From: Mycolicibacterium sp. CBMA 226 | Lineage (GTDB): Bacteria; Actinomycetota; Actinomycetes; Mycobacteriales; Mycobacteriaceae | Length of the DNA stretch: 64,000 nt | Assembly (NCBI RefSeq): GCF_009729075.1 | Contig: NZ_VTGY01000008.1 | Span: 1-64,000, forward strand | Direction: 5' to 3' | Part shown: piece after piece, positions 29,302-38,682 of the stretch | How positions within the stretch are numbered: position 1 is the stretch's first letter | Layout: every line of letters starts with the position of its first letter | Translations under genes and position numbers: made by a program | Notes under the pieces: model-generated | What the model was told of the DNA's origin: nothing | What the model saw: the letters and a program-made list of their open reading frames with translations, nothing else | Database searches by the model: none

Positions 29302-30234
29302 CTAGTTGGCGTGCAGCGCCTCGTTGAGGGTGATGCCGGTGCCGTCACGCTTGACGACCTCGACAGCGCCGCTGACCGAGTTCCGGCGGAACAGCAGATT
29401 GTTCGAGCCGGACAGCTCCTTGGCCTTGACGGTCTGACCGTCGGCGGTGGTCACCTTGGTGCCGCCGGTGACGTACAGGCCGGCCTCGATGACGCAGTCG
29501 TCGCCCAGCGAGATGCCCAGGCCGGCGTTGGCGCCCAGCAGGCACCGCTTGCCCACCGAGATGACCTCCTTGCCGCCGCCGGACAGCGTGCCCATGATCG
29601 ATGCGCCACCACCGACGTCGGAGCCGTCATCGACGACGACGCCCGCCGAGATACGGCCTTCGACCATCGAGGTGCCCAGCGTGCCGGCGTTGAAGTTGAC
29701 GAAGCCCTCGTGCATGACAGTGGTGCCCGACGCCAGGTGCGCGCCCAGGCGGACGCGGTCGGCGTCGGCGATGCGGACGCCGGACGGCAACACGTAGTCG
29801 ACCATGCGGGGGAACTTGTCGACGCCGAACACCGTGACCGTGCCGCGACGGCGCAGCTTGGCGCGGACGGTCTCGAAGCCCTCCACCGCGCAGGGGCCGA
29901 AGTTGGTCCACACCACGTTGGTCAGCAGGCCGAAGATGCCGTCCATGTTGGCGCCATGGGGTGCGATCAGACGGTGCGACAGCAGGTGCAGACGCAGGTA
30001 GGCGTCGTGTGCGTCGGCAGGCTTGTCGTCGAGCGAGGCGATGGTGGTGCGCACGACCTCGGTGCGCACGCCGCGGTCCTCATCGGTGCCGACGAGGGCT
30101 TCCAGCTCAGCCGGGACCGGGGCGGCAGCGGCGTCGGCGTTCAGCTCGGGTGCCGGGAACCAGGTGTCGAGGACGGTTCCGTCGGCGGTGATGGTGGCGA
30201 TGCCGATGCCGGATGCACCAGAAGAAGAAGTCAC
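29302..30234 (-). CDS. dapD: DapD, tetrahydrodipicolinate N-succinyltransferase
   Basis: A 310-residue acyltransferase of the lysine/diaminopimelate succinylase pathway. The C-terminal half has left-handed beta-helix hexapeptide repeats ([37 protein letters not shown]) and ends in the conserved [14 protein letters not shown] tail. The N-terminal domain ([31 protein letters not shown]) closely matches M. tuberculosis DapD. The GTG at 30234 is chosen by that alignment. It is transcribed alone behind a strong hairpin. Confidence 0.96.
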   Translation of the reverse strand: MTSSSGASGIGIATITADGTVLDTWFPAPELNADAAAAPVPAELEALVGTDEDRGVRTEVVRTTIASLDDKPADAHDAYLRLHLLSHRLIAPHGANMDGIFGLLTNVVWTNFGPCAVEGFETVRAKLRRRGTVTVFGVDKFPRMVDYVLPSGVRIADADRVRLGAHLASGTTVMHEGFVNFNAGTLGTSMVEGRISAGVVVDDGSDVGGGASIMGTLSGGGKEVISVGKRCLLGANAGLGISLGDDCVIEAGLYVTGGTKVTTADGQTVKAKELSGSNNLLFRRNSVSGAVEVVKRDGTGITLNEALHAN

Positions 30235-30261
30235 GTTGGCCAAGGTTACTGAACCAGCACT

Positions 30262-30303
30262 GAGCTGGGGGCACCACCCACCAGCGGGCGGTGCCCCCAG
30301 CTC
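30262..30303 (-). terminator. Hairpin after the FMO gene, upstream of dapD
   Basis: Arms GAGCTGGGGGCACC and GGTGCCCCCAGCTC form a perfect 14-bp stem around a 14-base loop that can pair further. It lies 14 bases past the stop of the monooxygenase gene and 27 bases before the dapD start. It should insulate dapD from upstream transcription. Confidence 0.8.
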
Positions 30304-30317
30304 GGCGACGGAACGGC

Positions 30318-32132
30318 TCACTGCAGGTGGTGGACCTCCTGCAGGCCGTACACCGGCGTGGGGATGCCTTCGTACCGGGCCTTGAGCTGCAGCGCCAGGT
30401 ACAGCGAGTAGTGCCGTGACTGGTGCAGGTTGCCGCCGTGGAACCACAGGCTCTCCTGCTGCGTGGGCTTCCACATGTTGCGCTGCTCGCCCTCCCAGGG
30501 GCCGGGGTCCTTGGCGGTCCCGCTCCCCAGGCCCCACACCTTGCCGACTCGGTCGGCGATCTCCTGACCCATCAGGTCGGCGGCCCAGCCGTTCATGGAG
30601 CCGTAGCCCGTCGCGTAGACGACGACGTCGGCCGGCAGCTCGGTGCCGTCGGTCAGCACCACGGCGTTCTCCGTCAGGTGCGACACCTGACCGTGTGCCA
30701 GTTTGATCGACCCGTTGGCCACGAGCTCACACGCGCCGACGTCGATGTAGTAGCCCGAGCCGCGGCGCAGGTACTTCATGAACAGTCCGGAGTCGTCGTC
30801 GCCGAAGTCCAGCTCGAAGCCGGCCGCTTCCAGGCGGTCATAGAAGTCCTTGTCCCGCAACCGGATCGCGTCGTAGATCGGCCGCTGGAAGTCGGCCATG
30901 ATCGCGTAGGGCAGGGATGCGAACGTCAGGTCGGCCTTCTCGGTCGTCATGCCGGCGGCCACCGCGCGCTCCGAGTAGAGGTCACCGAGTCCGAGCTCCA
31001 TCAGTGAATCCGATTTGACGACGTGCGTCGATGAGCGCTGCAGCATCGTCACGTCGACGCCGTTCTCGTACAGCGCTTTGCAGATGTCGTGGGCGGAGTT
31101 GTTCGACCCCACGACGACGACCTTCTTGCCGACGTAGCGGTCGGGGCCCGGGTGCTGACTGGAGTGGTGCTGTTCTCCGGCGAAAATGTCCTGGCCCGGA
31201 AGCGTTGGCACGCTGGGCTTTCCGGACATGCCGGTCGCCAGCACCAGTTGTGTCGGGTGCAGGGTCAGGTGCTCGCCGTCGCGGTTCACCTCGACGGTCC
31301 ACCGACCGGCATCGGAATCGTAAGTGGCCGAGAGGCATTCGGTGCGCGACCAGTACGGCACCTCCATCACCTTGGTGTAGAACTCCAGCCAGTCGCCGAC
31401 CTTGTCCTTCGGCGCGAACACCGGCCAGTTGGCCGGGAACGGCAGGTAGGGCAGGTGGTCGTACCAAACGGGGTCGTGCAGGCACAGGGACTTGTAGCGC
31501 TTACGCCACTGGTCGCCGGGCCTCTCGTGCTTGTCGACGACGATGGACGGCACCCCCAGCTGCCGCAGCCGCGCGCCGAGCGCGATGCCGCCCTGGCCGC
31601 CGCCGATCACCAGTACATAAGGCTGCTTCTCGCGCCCCAGCGTCGCCTCTTCCTCGGCGCGCTTCTCGGCCCACGAGCGTGGGTCGGGATCGGACCCGTG
31701 CACGGCGCCGAGCACCCGCGTCGCGCCCTTGCGTTCCTCATGGCCCTTCAGTTCCTGCAGCGTCGTCAGCAGCGTCCAGCCTTCGTCGCCCCGTAGCCGC
31801 AGGTGTCCCGAGCCGCGCCCGGTGGCGGTCTCGAACTCGATGAACGCCGACGTCACGTCGCCGTCGGCGGTGGCAGGTTCGCGCGTCCGGAAGCCGGACG
31901 GGGTGGTGTCGGCGAGCCGTGCGCGCAGCATGCCGGCGATCTGGTCCCGACCCTCGACGGTCTTGATGTTCCAGGTGAAGGCGACGAGGTCACGCCAGAA
32001 GCTGTCGACGGCAAACATCCCGACGACACCGTCGATGTCCTGTGCGGCCAGCGCCGCTTCGAAGTTGGCGAGCCAGGTCTCGATGCGCTGCTGCGGCGAG
32101 ACGGCGGTAGTGGGTTCCAGTGTTGCGGTCAT
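30318..32132 (-). CDS. NTF2-like domain fused to flavin monooxygenase
   Basis: A 604-residue fusion. Residues 20-140 look like an NTF2/SnoaL-like domain ([40 protein letters not shown]). From about 160 onward there is an FMO/NAD(P)-FAD oxidoreductase: the FAD motif [20 protein letters not shown], the FMO-type segment [18 protein letters not shown], the NADP motif [13 protein letters not shown], and [11 protein letters not shown]. Such enzymes hydroxylate or Baeyer-Villiger-oxidise small ketones, amines or sulfides. It is divergent from a butanediol dehydrogenase gene, which hints at ketone or acetoin chemistry; this is inference. The ATG at 32132 is chosen. Confidence 0.85.
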   Translation of the reverse strand: MTATLEPTTAVSPQQRIETWLANFEAALAAQDIDGVVGMFAVDSFWRDLVAFTWNIKTVEGRDQIAGMLRARLADTTPSGFRTREPATADGDVTSAFIEFETATGRGSGHLRLRGDEGWTLLTTLQELKGHEERKGATRVLGAVHGSDPDPRSWAEKRAEEEATLGREKQPYVLVIGGGQGGIALGARLRQLGVPSIVVDKHERPGDQWRKRYKSLCLHDPVWYDHLPYLPFPANWPVFAPKDKVGDWLEFYTKVMEVPYWSRTECLSATYDSDAGRWTVEVNRDGEHLTLHPTQLVLATGMSGKPSVPTLPGQDIFAGEQHHSSQHPGPDRYVGKKVVVVGSNNSAHDICKALYENGVDVTMLQRSSTHVVKSDSLMELGLGDLYSERAVAAGMTTEKADLTFASLPYAIMADFQRPIYDAIRLRDKDFYDRLEAAGFELDFGDDDSGLFMKYLRRGSGYYIDVGACELVANGSIKLAHGQVSHLTENAVVLTDGTELPADVVVYATGYGSMNGWAADLMGQEIADRVGKVWGLGSGTAKDPGPWEGEQRNMWKPTQQESLWFHGGNLHQSRHYSLYLALQLKARYEGIPTPVYGLQEVHHLQ

Positions 32133-32246
32133 GTGACTCAGGACACAGCCAGGACGCAACTTCCGACAAGAGTTGCACCACGTTGCAGCGTTGCAACCCT
32201 CTGCAACTCTGTCGGAGTGTGGTCGCGGTCACATAGAACTGGGCGT

Positions 32247-33293
32247 TTGAGAGCAGCTGTCTATTACGGACCCAACAAAGTCTCGGTCGAGGACGTCGCC
32301 ATCCCGACCCCCGGACCAGGCCAGGTTCAACTGCAGGTCGGCTTCAACGGCATCTGCGGCACCGACCTGCACGAGTACTACGCCGGCCCCATCTTCGTCC
32401 CCACGCAGCCGCATCCGCTGACCCATCAGGAGCTGCCGCTCACGCTGGGCCACGAGTTCTCCGGCACCATCACCGCCGTCGGCGCCGGCGTCACGGGCTG
32501 GAGTGAGGGCGACCGCGTGGCCGTCGAACCGATCTACAAATGCGACCACTGCGGCCCGTGTGCGGCAGGCAACTACAACGTGTGCCAGCTGATCGGCTTC
32601 CACGGCCTGATGTCCGACGGCGGCATGGCCGAGTACACCGTGGTGCCGACGAACATGCTGCACCGGCTGCCCGACAATGTCTCGCTGGAGCTCGGGGCGC
32701 TCGTCGAACCGATGTCGGTGGCCTACCACGCGGCGACCCTCGGCGACGTCGGTCCCGGTGGCACCGCGATGGTGTTCGGCGCCGGGCCGATCGGCATCGG
32801 GCTGTGGTTCGCCTTGCGCGGCAAAGGACTTCAGGACGTCTTCGTCGTCGAGCCGTCGCCGACGCGGCGGGCCGCCATCGAAGTGCTCGGTGCCGTCACG
32901 CTCGATCCGACGGTCACCGATGTGCCCGGCTTCATCGCCGACCACACCCGCGGTGCCGGGGCTGACGCGGTGTTCGACGCCGCCGGCGTCACTCCCGCCG
33001 TCGAGACGGCATTGGCCTGCGTTGGATCGCGCAAGCCGATGGTCAGCGTCGCCATCTACGAAAAGCCGCTGCAGACGCCGCTTTTGAACCTCGTGATGAA
33101 CGAGTCCCGCATCCAGGGCTCGCTCTGTTACACCGGGGCTGACTTCGAGGCGGTCATCGCGTTGATGGCGCAGGGCGCCTACGACACCACCGGATGGGTG
33201 GCGCAGATCCCGATCGGCGACGTGGTGAGCGAGGGGTTCGAAGCATTGCACGCGGGGAACAAGATGAAAGTTCTGGTCGACCCGACGCGATGA
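32247..33293 (+). CDS. Zinc-dependent 2,3-butanediol dehydrogenase-like MDR enzyme
   Basis: A 348-residue medium-chain zinc alcohol dehydrogenase. Catalytic zinc ligands are Cys37 (GICGTDLHEYY) and the histidine of LGHEFSG. The structural zinc loop is CDHCGPCAAGNYNVC. The NAD fold is VFGAGPIGIG. GPIFVP and HPLTHQELPLTLGHEFSG are typical of butanediol/sorbitol-type dehydrogenases. The TTG at 32247 is chosen because MRAAVYYGP is the expected N-terminus; a GTG at 32217 is possible. Its stop overlaps an ATG of the next gene, so the two are probably coupled. Together with the SDR it points to acetoin/2,3-butanediol conversion. Confidence 0.85.
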   Translation: MRAAVYYGPNKVSVEDVAIPTPGPGQVQLQVGFNGICGTDLHEYYAGPIFVPTQPHPLTHQELPLTLGHEFSGTITAVGAGVTGWSEGDRVAVEPIYKCDHCGPCAAGNYNVCQLIGFHGLMSDGGMAEYTVVPTNMLHRLPDNVSLELGALVEPMSVAYHAATLGDVGPGGTAMVFGAGPIGIGLWFALRGKGLQDVFVVEPSPTRRAAIEVLGAVTLDPTVTDVPGFIADHTRGAGADAVFDAAGVTPAVETALACVGSRKPMVSVAIYEKPLQTPLLNLVMNESRIQGSLCYTGADFEAVIALMAQGAYDTTGWVAQIPIGDVVSEGFEALHAGNKMKVLVDPTR

Positions 33294-33307
33294 GCGGAGA
33301 AACAGCA

Positions 33308-34102
33308 ATGACATTGGCAGGAAAAGTAGCCCTGGTCACCGGTGCCGGCCGTGGCATCGGCCGTGGCATCGCACTGCGACTGGCCCGCGACGGCGCCGAC
33401 GTCGCGCTGGTTGACGTCGAAGCCGACCCGTTGGCGGAGGTGGCCGCCGAGGTATCCGAGATCGGCTGCAAATTCACCACTTTCGTCGCTGATGTCAGTG
33501 ACCGGGACCAGGTGTTCGCCGCGGTCGACTATGTGGCGACTGAACTCGGCGGGCTGGACATCATGGTCAACAACGCCGGTGTGGCGCTGGTCGGTCCGCT
33601 CGTCGACGTCACACCGGAGGACCTCCAGCGGTTGTGGTCGATCAACGTCGACGGCGTGCTGTGGGGTATCCAGGCCGCGGTGGCGAAATTCAAGGAACTG
33701 GGCAACCAGGCTCAAGGAAAAGTCAGCAAAATCATCAATGCGTCGTCGATCGCCGGGCACGACGGCTTCGCCATGCTCGGGCCATACAGCGCCACCAAAT
33801 TCGCGGTGCGTGCCCTGACCCAGGCCGCTGCCAAGGAGCATGCCGCCGACGGCATCACCGTCAACGCCTACTGCCCCGGCGTGGTGGGCACCGACATGTG
33901 GGTCGAGATCGACAAGCGGTTCGCCGAACTCACCGGCGCCCCGGTCGGTGAGACGTACACGAAGTTCGTCGGCGGGATTGCCTTGGGCCGCGCCGAAACC
34001 CCCGACGACGTCGCCGGGTTCGTGTCGTATCTGGCCGGACCCGACGCCGATTACATGACGGGGCAGGCCGGTCTGATCGACGGCGGTCTGGTTTATCGCT
34101 GA
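33308..34102 (+). CDS. Short-chain reductase, acetoin/diacetyl reductase-like
   Basis: A 264-residue classical SDR: TGAGRGIG cofactor motif at residues 11-18, NNAG, the catalytic Ser region NASSIAGHDG, the YSATKFAV catalytic Tyr-Lys pair, and CPGVVGTDMW. The C-terminus DADYMTGQAGLIDGG resembles acetoin (diacetyl) reductases. The start at 33308 is chosen because GCGGAGA lies about eight bases before it; an upstream ATG at 33290 overlaps the previous stop. The next gene is a GAF regulator 20 bases downstream. Confidence 0.85.
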   Translation: MTLAGKVALVTGAGRGIGRGIALRLARDGADVALVDVEADPLAEVAAEVSEIGCKFTTFVADVSDRDQVFAAVDYVATELGGLDIMVNNAGVALVGPLVDVTPEDLQRLWSINVDGVLWGIQAAVAKFKELGNQAQGKVSKIINASSIAGHDGFAMLGPYSATKFAVRALTQAAAKEHAADGITVNAYCPGVVGTDMWVEIDKRFAELTGAPVGETYTKFVGGIALGRAETPDDVAGFVSYLAGPDADYMTGQAGLIDGGLVYR

Positions 34103-34122
34103 CATGCGGAGCACAATCGGCG

Positions 34123-35406
34123 ATGATGCAGAGCCCGGCCGTGCCTGAACCAGCGGTAGCCGTTGGCGAGGACCCGCGCAGTTACGCGCGGTTGATGTCC
34201 GCTGTTTACGACGCGACCATGGCTGGTGGGCGCGCGCCGGCGCGGCCCCGCGACGTGATCGGCGAGTCGTGGCAGCGCATGCTGGCCCGTGGCGTCAACC
34301 CCGACACCCACATCCCGCCGGTCATCGAATCGTCCGGGCTGGATGCGTTACGCAAGTCATCGGGTCTGCTTGCAGTGCTCGACGACGTATCACGAGGACT
34401 GGAATCCATTGTCGCCGAAGGGGACAACATCCTGGTGCTGGCGGATGCGCGGGGCCGGGTGCTGTGGCGATCCGGGTCGGCGGCCGTGCTGGGCAAGGCT
34501 GATCGCCTCGGGTTCGTCGAGGGCGCCAACTGGGGTGAAGGTGCCGTTGGCACCAACGCGATCGGGACCGCGCTGGCGTCCAACCGGGCCGTGCAGGTGT
34601 TCTCCGCCGAGCATTTCCTGCGCAGCCATCACGCGTGGACCTGCGCCGGCGCGCCAGTTCGTGACCCGCGCACCGGCCAGGTCATCGGCGTCGTCGACGT
34701 CTCCGGCCCGGCCGCCACGGTGCATCCCACCACCGTCGCGCTGGTCGATGCGGTGGCTCGGCTGGCCGAAGCCCACCTGCGTGAGCAGCACGACCGCACC
34801 CTGAACCGGCTGCGGATGGTCGCCGCACCGATCCTGGCCCGCATCGGCAGTCCGGCGCTCGCCGTCGACGCCGACGGCTGGGTGGCCGCCGTCGACCAGA
34901 TGCCGCTGCACAACCGGATTCTGCTGCCCGACGAACTGGCGCCGGGGCGGGTCTGGATCCCGACCCTCGGGCGCTGCGACGTCGAGATTCTGCCCGGTGG
35001 CTGGCTCGTCCGGCCGTCGGCCGCCGCGTCCGACGACGACGCCACCGCCACCCGCGTCGTCCTGGATCTGCGCGGCACCCCGGTTCTCGAGATGGCCGGG
35101 CACTTCGGTGGCTGGCGCCATGACATCTCGCTGCGGCACGCCGAAATCCTGCTCATCCTGGCGATCCATCGCAACGGCAGGTCGGCATCCGAACTGGCCG
35201 AGGACCTCTACGGCGACCGGCAGCGGGTGGTGACGGTACGCGCGGAACTCTCCCGGATGCGAAAGCAGTTGGCGGGCTTGATCCTCGGCAAGCCCTACCG
35301 GTTCGGTGACGATGCCGTCATCGACGTGCACTACCCGGCCGATCGCTCGACGCTGCTCGGCGCCTCGACGGCACCGGCCATCCGGGCCCTGCGCGCCGTC
35401 GCCTGA
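34123..35406 (+). CDS. GAF-domain transcriptional regulator, AcoR-like without AAA+
   Basis: A 427-residue regulator. The N-terminal part resembles the AcoR sensor region (VIGESWQRMLARGVNPDTHI, a GAF domain around LVLADARGRVLWRSG, FVEGANWGEGAVGTNAIGTA, HHAWTCAGAPVRDP). No sigma-54 AAA+ domain follows. The C-terminal 100 residues (SLRHAEILLILAIHRNGRSA, AEDLYGDRQRVVTVRAELSR) look like a small winged DNA-binding domain. This layout is common in actinobacteria. Its place after the dehydrogenase and reductase suggests it senses acetoin or a related compound and controls this unit. ATG 34123 and 34126 are equally possible. Confidence 0.85.
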   Translation: MMQSPAVPEPAVAVGEDPRSYARLMSAVYDATMAGGRAPARPRDVIGESWQRMLARGVNPDTHIPPVIESSGLDALRKSSGLLAVLDDVSRGLESIVAEGDNILVLADARGRVLWRSGSAAVLGKADRLGFVEGANWGEGAVGTNAIGTALASNRAVQVFSAEHFLRSHHAWTCAGAPVRDPRTGQVIGVVDVSGPAATVHPTTVALVDAVARLAEAHLREQHDRTLNRLRMVAAPILARIGSPALAVDADGWVAAVDQMPLHNRILLPDELAPGRVWIPTLGRCDVEILPGGWLVRPSAAASDDDATATRVVLDLRGTPVLEMAGHFGGWRHDISLRHAEILLILAIHRNGRSASELAEDLYGDRQRVVTVRAELSRMRKQLAGLILGKPYRFGDDAVIDVHYPADRSTLLGASTAPAIRALRAVA

Positions 35407-35432
35407 ACCGGCGGACCGACTAACCTGGCGGA

Positions 35433-36497
35433 ATGCTGGATCTCACCGCCGACCCGATCGCTCTGACCGCCGCGCTGGTCGACATTCGCAGCGAATCCCG
35501 GCATGAGCAGCTCATCGCCGACGAGATCGAGACCGCGCTCAAGGCGCAGGCACCGCACTTCGAGGTGATCCGCAACGGCGACGCCGTGCTGGCCCGCACC
35601 AACCTCGGCCGGGCGTCAAGGGTGCTGCTCGCCGGACACACCGACACCGTTCCAGCGGCCGACAACCTGCCGAGCCGCCTCGACGGCGACGAACTCTGGG
35701 GCTGCGGCACCTCCGACATGAAGGCCGGCGACGCGGTGTTCCTGCACCTCGCCGCCACCATCGCCGAGCCGACGCACGACATCACCCTGGTCATGTACGA
35801 CTGCGAGGAGATCGAGTCGAGCGCCAACGGCCTGGGCCGCATCGAGCGCGAACTGCCCGATTGGCTCACGGCCGACGTCGCGATCCTCGGCGAACCGTCC
35901 GGTGGTCTCATCGAAGCCGGCTGCCAGGGCACCCTGCGCGTCATCCTCCACGCCACCGGAACCCGCGCGCATTCGGCGCGATCGTGGCTGGGCGACAACG
36001 CGATTCACAAGCTCGGCGCGGTTCTCGACCGGCTCACCGCCTACCAGGCGCGGCAGGTGGACATCGACGGCTGCGTCTACCGCGAGGGCTTGTCCGCGGT
36101 CCGGATCGACGGCGGCATCGCCGGCAACGTGATCCCGGACGCCGCGTCGGTGACCGTAAACTTCCGGTTTGCGCCGGACCGCAGCGTCGAGCAGGCGCTC
36201 GCGCATGTGCACGAGGTGTTAGCCGGTCTCGACGTTCGCATCGAGCTCACCGACTCCGCTGCCGGTGCGCTGCCCGGGCTCACACAGCCCGCGGCCGCTG
36301 CACTGGTCGCCGCTGCCGGGGGACAGGTGCGGGCCAAATACGGCTGGACGGACGTGGCACGCTTTGCGGCCCTTGGCATTCCGGCCGTCAACTACGGACC
36401 CGGCGACCCGAATCTGGCACACAAGGTCGACGAGCGGGTGGCGACGGCGGACATCACCGCGGTCACCGACATGCTGCGGCGGTATCTGACACGTTGA
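35433..36497 (+). CDS. dapE: DapE, N-succinyl-L,L-diaminopimelate desuccinylase
   Basis: A 354-residue M20 dinuclear zinc hydrolase. It removes succinate to give L,L-diaminopimelate for peptidoglycan and lysine. Metal ligands are visible as AGHTDTVP (His69, Asp71), [11 protein letters not shown], the CEEIES catalytic glutamates and the C-terminal HKVDE. The dimerisation domain lies in the middle ([18 protein letters not shown]). It matches Rv1202 by position. The stop overlaps the TTG of the following S4 gene. Confidence 0.95.
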   Translation: MLDLTADPIALTAALVDIRSESRHEQLIADEIETALKAQAPHFEVIRNGDAVLARTNLGRASRVLLAGHTDTVPAADNLPSRLDGDELWGCGTSDMKAGDAVFLHLAATIAEPTHDITLVMYDCEEIESSANGLGRIERELPDWLTADVAILGEPSGGLIEAGCQGTLRVILHATGTRAHSARSWLGDNAIHKLGAVLDRLTAYQARQVDIDGCVYREGLSAVRIDGGIAGNVIPDAASVTVNFRFAPDRSVEQALAHVHEVLAGLDVRIELTDSAAGALPGLTQPAAAALVAAAGGQVRAKYGWTDVARFAALGIPAVNYGPGDPNLAHKVDERVATADITAVTDMLRRYLTR

Positions 36498-36856
36498 GTA
36501 GCGTCCGCGTCGACAGCTGGATTTTCGCCGTCCGGATCACCAAGACCCGGGCGCTGGCGGCCGCGGCCTGCCGGGCCGGGCATGTGCGCGTCAACGGCGT
36601 GACGGTCAAACCGGCGCAGCTGGTCAGTCCGGGCGACGAGGTCCGGGTGCGGATCGAGGGACGCGAGCGCATCGTGGAGGTCATCCGGCCCATTGCCAAG
36701 CGCGTGGGCGCGGCCGTCGTCCCCGAATGCCTGATCGACCGCAGCCCACCCCCACCGGCCAAAGAGACGATGCCTGCGGTGCCGGTCCGCGACCGCGGAG
36801 CGGGCCGACCCACCAAACGTGAACGGCGACAGCTGGATCAGTTGCGCGGATACTGA
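36494..36856 (+). CDS. S4-domain RNA-binding protein (Hsp15-like)
   Basis: A 120-residue protein with an N-terminal S4 domain ([50 protein letters not shown]). A basic tail follows ([20 protein letters not shown]). Hsp15-type proteins bind 50S subunits carrying stalled peptidyl-tRNA. The TTG at 36494 overlaps the dapE stop by four bases, so translation is probably coupled. The next gene, an ABC-F ATPase, is also ribosome-linked, which makes a shared stress role plausible. Confidence 0.88.
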   Translation: MSSVRVDSWIFAVRITKTRALAAAACRAGHVRVNGVTVKPAQLVSPGDEVRVRIEGRERIVEVIRPIAKRVGAAVVPECLIDRSPPPPAKETMPAVPVRDRGAGRPTKRERRQLDQLRGY

Positions 36857-36929
36857 GCGGAGATAAATCAGTTGCGCCCGTGAGTACTGTGGGTTCTGCA
36901 ACTGCTGTCGACCAAGGTGGGCCGAAAAC

Positions 36930-36992
36930 ATGCTGGGAGAAGACATCTCCGGATAGCCGGAGTACGCCCTCACCCTGTCACTCTCACGAGAG
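36930..36992 (+). promoter_or_regulatory. Candidate uORF and hairpins in ABC-F leader
   Basis: The 143-bp leader of the ABC-F gene holds a short frame at 36930-36956 (MLGEDISG, then TAG) preceded by AAGGTGG at good spacing. A perfect CTCCGG-ATAG-CCGGAG hairpin (36947-36962) overlaps its stop. A second short dyad CTCT-CACG-AGAG (36981-36992) sits just before the ABC-F ATG. Many ABC-F resistance genes are controlled by ribosome stalling in such leaders. This role is inferred here. Confidence 0.45.
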
Positions 36993-36999
36993 CTTTTGC

Positions 37000-38592
37000 A
37001 TGTCTTCTATTGCGTCTTCCCATTTGTCGTTTTCCTGGCCCGACGGCACCGAGCTGTTCTCGGACCTGTCGTTCACCGTCGGCGCCGGTCATACCGGACT
37101 CGTCGCCCCCAACGGTGCCGGTAAGAGCACACTGCTCAAACTCATCGCCGGAGAGCTGCAGCCGAGCGGCGGCAGCGTCACCGTAGACGGCTCGCTCGGC
37201 TACCTGCCGCAGACGCTGCCGTTCGCCACCGACTTGACCGTCGCCGAAATGCTCGGGGTGGCACCCGTTTTGGCTGCCTTGACGGCGCTGGCGGAAGGCG
37301 ATGCCTCCGAAGCGGTGTTCGCCGCCATCGGCGATGATTGGGACATCGAGGAACGCAGCACCGCCCAGCTCGGGCGGCTCGGCCTCGACGTCCCCCTCGA
37401 CCGGGTGCTCGGTACGCTGTCCGGCGGTGAGGTTGTCACCCTGGGGTTGGCTGCTCAACTGCTGCGGCGACCAGATGTCCTACTGCTCGACGAGCCTACC
37501 AACAATCTGGATTCCGCTGCCCGACAACGGCTTTACGACGAGCTGGATCGTTACCCGGGCACCCTGCTGTTGATCAGCCACGACCGTGCGCTGCTCGACC
37601 GCATGGACCGCATCGCTGAACTGCGCGACGGTGATGTCCAGTTCTATGGTGGAAATTTCACCGCCTACCAGGACGCGGTCGCGGACGCGCAACGCGCTGC
37701 GGTTGACGAGATGCGCAACGCAGAGTCGCAGCTCAAACTCCAGAAACGGCAGATGCAGCAGGCGCGAGAACGGGCCGCTCGCCGAGCCGGTACCGCGGCG
37801 CGCAACGTGAAGGACGCCGGACTGCCGAAAATCATTGCCGGGCAACTCAAGCGCAACGCCCAAGAATCGGCCGGTCGCGCCGACGAGGTTCACGCGCGCC
37901 GCGTCGACGACGCCCGGGCCCGCCTCGACGCCGCCGAACGCGCGGTGCGCGACGACGACGTCATCGCCCTCGAGCTGCCGAACACAGCGGTGCCGCCGGG
38001 CCGGACGGTGCTGAGCGCCAGCGGCCTCAACATTGAGCGCGGTGGCCGAATGCTGTTCGCCGACAACGGTATCGACCTCGATGTCCGCGGACCCGAACGC
38101 ATCGCCCTGATCGGCCGCAACGGCGCGGGCAAGTCCACGCTGCTCCGGATGATCAACGGCGACCTCGAGCCCGATGCCGGCACGCTGACCCGGGGTGACG
38201 GTCGCATTGCCTACCTGTCGCAGCGCCTCGACCTCCTGGACGAGCAGCGCAGCGTCCTGGAGAACCTGATGGCCTGGGCGCCGACCCTCAGTGTCACCCG
38301 CCGGCGGCATCTCCTGGCCCAGTTCCTGTTCCAGGACAACAGGATCGACCTACCGGTGTCCGTCCTGTCAGGTGGCGAGCGGCTGCGCGCGACGCTGGCC
38401 TGCGTGCTGTACGCCGAACCGGCGCCGCACCTCCTTCTGCTCGATGAACCGACCAACAACCTGGACTTGGTCAGCGTCGCGCAACTGGAGTCCGCGCTCA
38501 ACGCCTACCGGGGCGCCTTCATCGTTGTCAGCCACGACGAGCGGTTCCTCGACGCGATCGGCATCGAGCGGCGAATGACGCTGGGGGACTAG
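37000..38592 (+). CDS. ABC-F family ribosome-protection-type ATPase
   Basis: A 530-residue soluble protein with two ABC cassettes and no membrane segments. Walker A motifs are APNGAGKST and GRNGAGKST. Signature motifs are TLSGGEVV and VLSGGERLR. Walker B motifs are LLLDEPTNNLD in both halves. A long charged linker between the domains (SQLKLQKRQMQQARERAARR) corresponds to the P-site tRNA interaction motif. ABC-F proteins act on the ribosome, either as antibiotic resistance or translation factors. The ATG at 37000 is chosen; a GTG at 36880 is in frame but its extension is unlike any ABC-F N-terminus. Confidence 0.9.
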   Translation: MSSIASSHLSFSWPDGTELFSDLSFTVGAGHTGLVAPNGAGKSTLLKLIAGELQPSGGSVTVDGSLGYLPQTLPFATDLTVAEMLGVAPVLAALTALAEGDASEAVFAAIGDDWDIEERSTAQLGRLGLDVPLDRVLGTLSGGEVVTLGLAAQLLRRPDVLLLDEPTNNLDSAARQRLYDELDRYPGTLLLISHDRALLDRMDRIAELRDGDVQFYGGNFTAYQDAVADAQRAAVDEMRNAESQLKLQKRQMQQARERAARRAGTAARNVKDAGLPKIIAGQLKRNAQESAGRADEVHARRVDDARARLDAAERAVRDDDVIALELPNTAVPPGRTVLSASGLNIERGGRMLFADNGIDLDVRGPERIALIGRNGAGKSTLLRMINGDLEPDAGTLTRGDGRIAYLSQRLDLLDEQRSVLENLMAWAPTLSVTRRRHLLAQFLFQDNRIDLPVSVLSGGERLRATLACVLYAEPAPHLLLLDEPTNNLDLVSVAQLESALNAYRGAFIVVSHDERFLDAIGIERRMTLGD

Positions 38593-38644
38593 GTATCCGG
38601 AGCGTTGGCTCTGCGGTTGTGGCGTAAGAGTGCGAGTGGGTATG

Positions 38645-38660
38645 ACCCTGGTTGCAGGGT
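38645..38660. terminator. Short hairpin between ABC-F gene and EspC-like gene
   Basis: ACCCTG-GTTG-CAGGGT forms a six-bp stem with a four-base loop in the 90-bp space between two convergent stops. It is a weak terminator candidate. Confidence 0.4.
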
Positions 38661-38682
38661 GAACCGCCGGAAGCGTCCCGGG

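Noticed and set aside
36880..36999. N-terminal extension of the ABC-F ATPase from GTG 36880
   Set aside because: The extension is Ser/Pro-rich and unlike ABC-F N-termini, whereas ATG 37000 begins directly before the first cassette.
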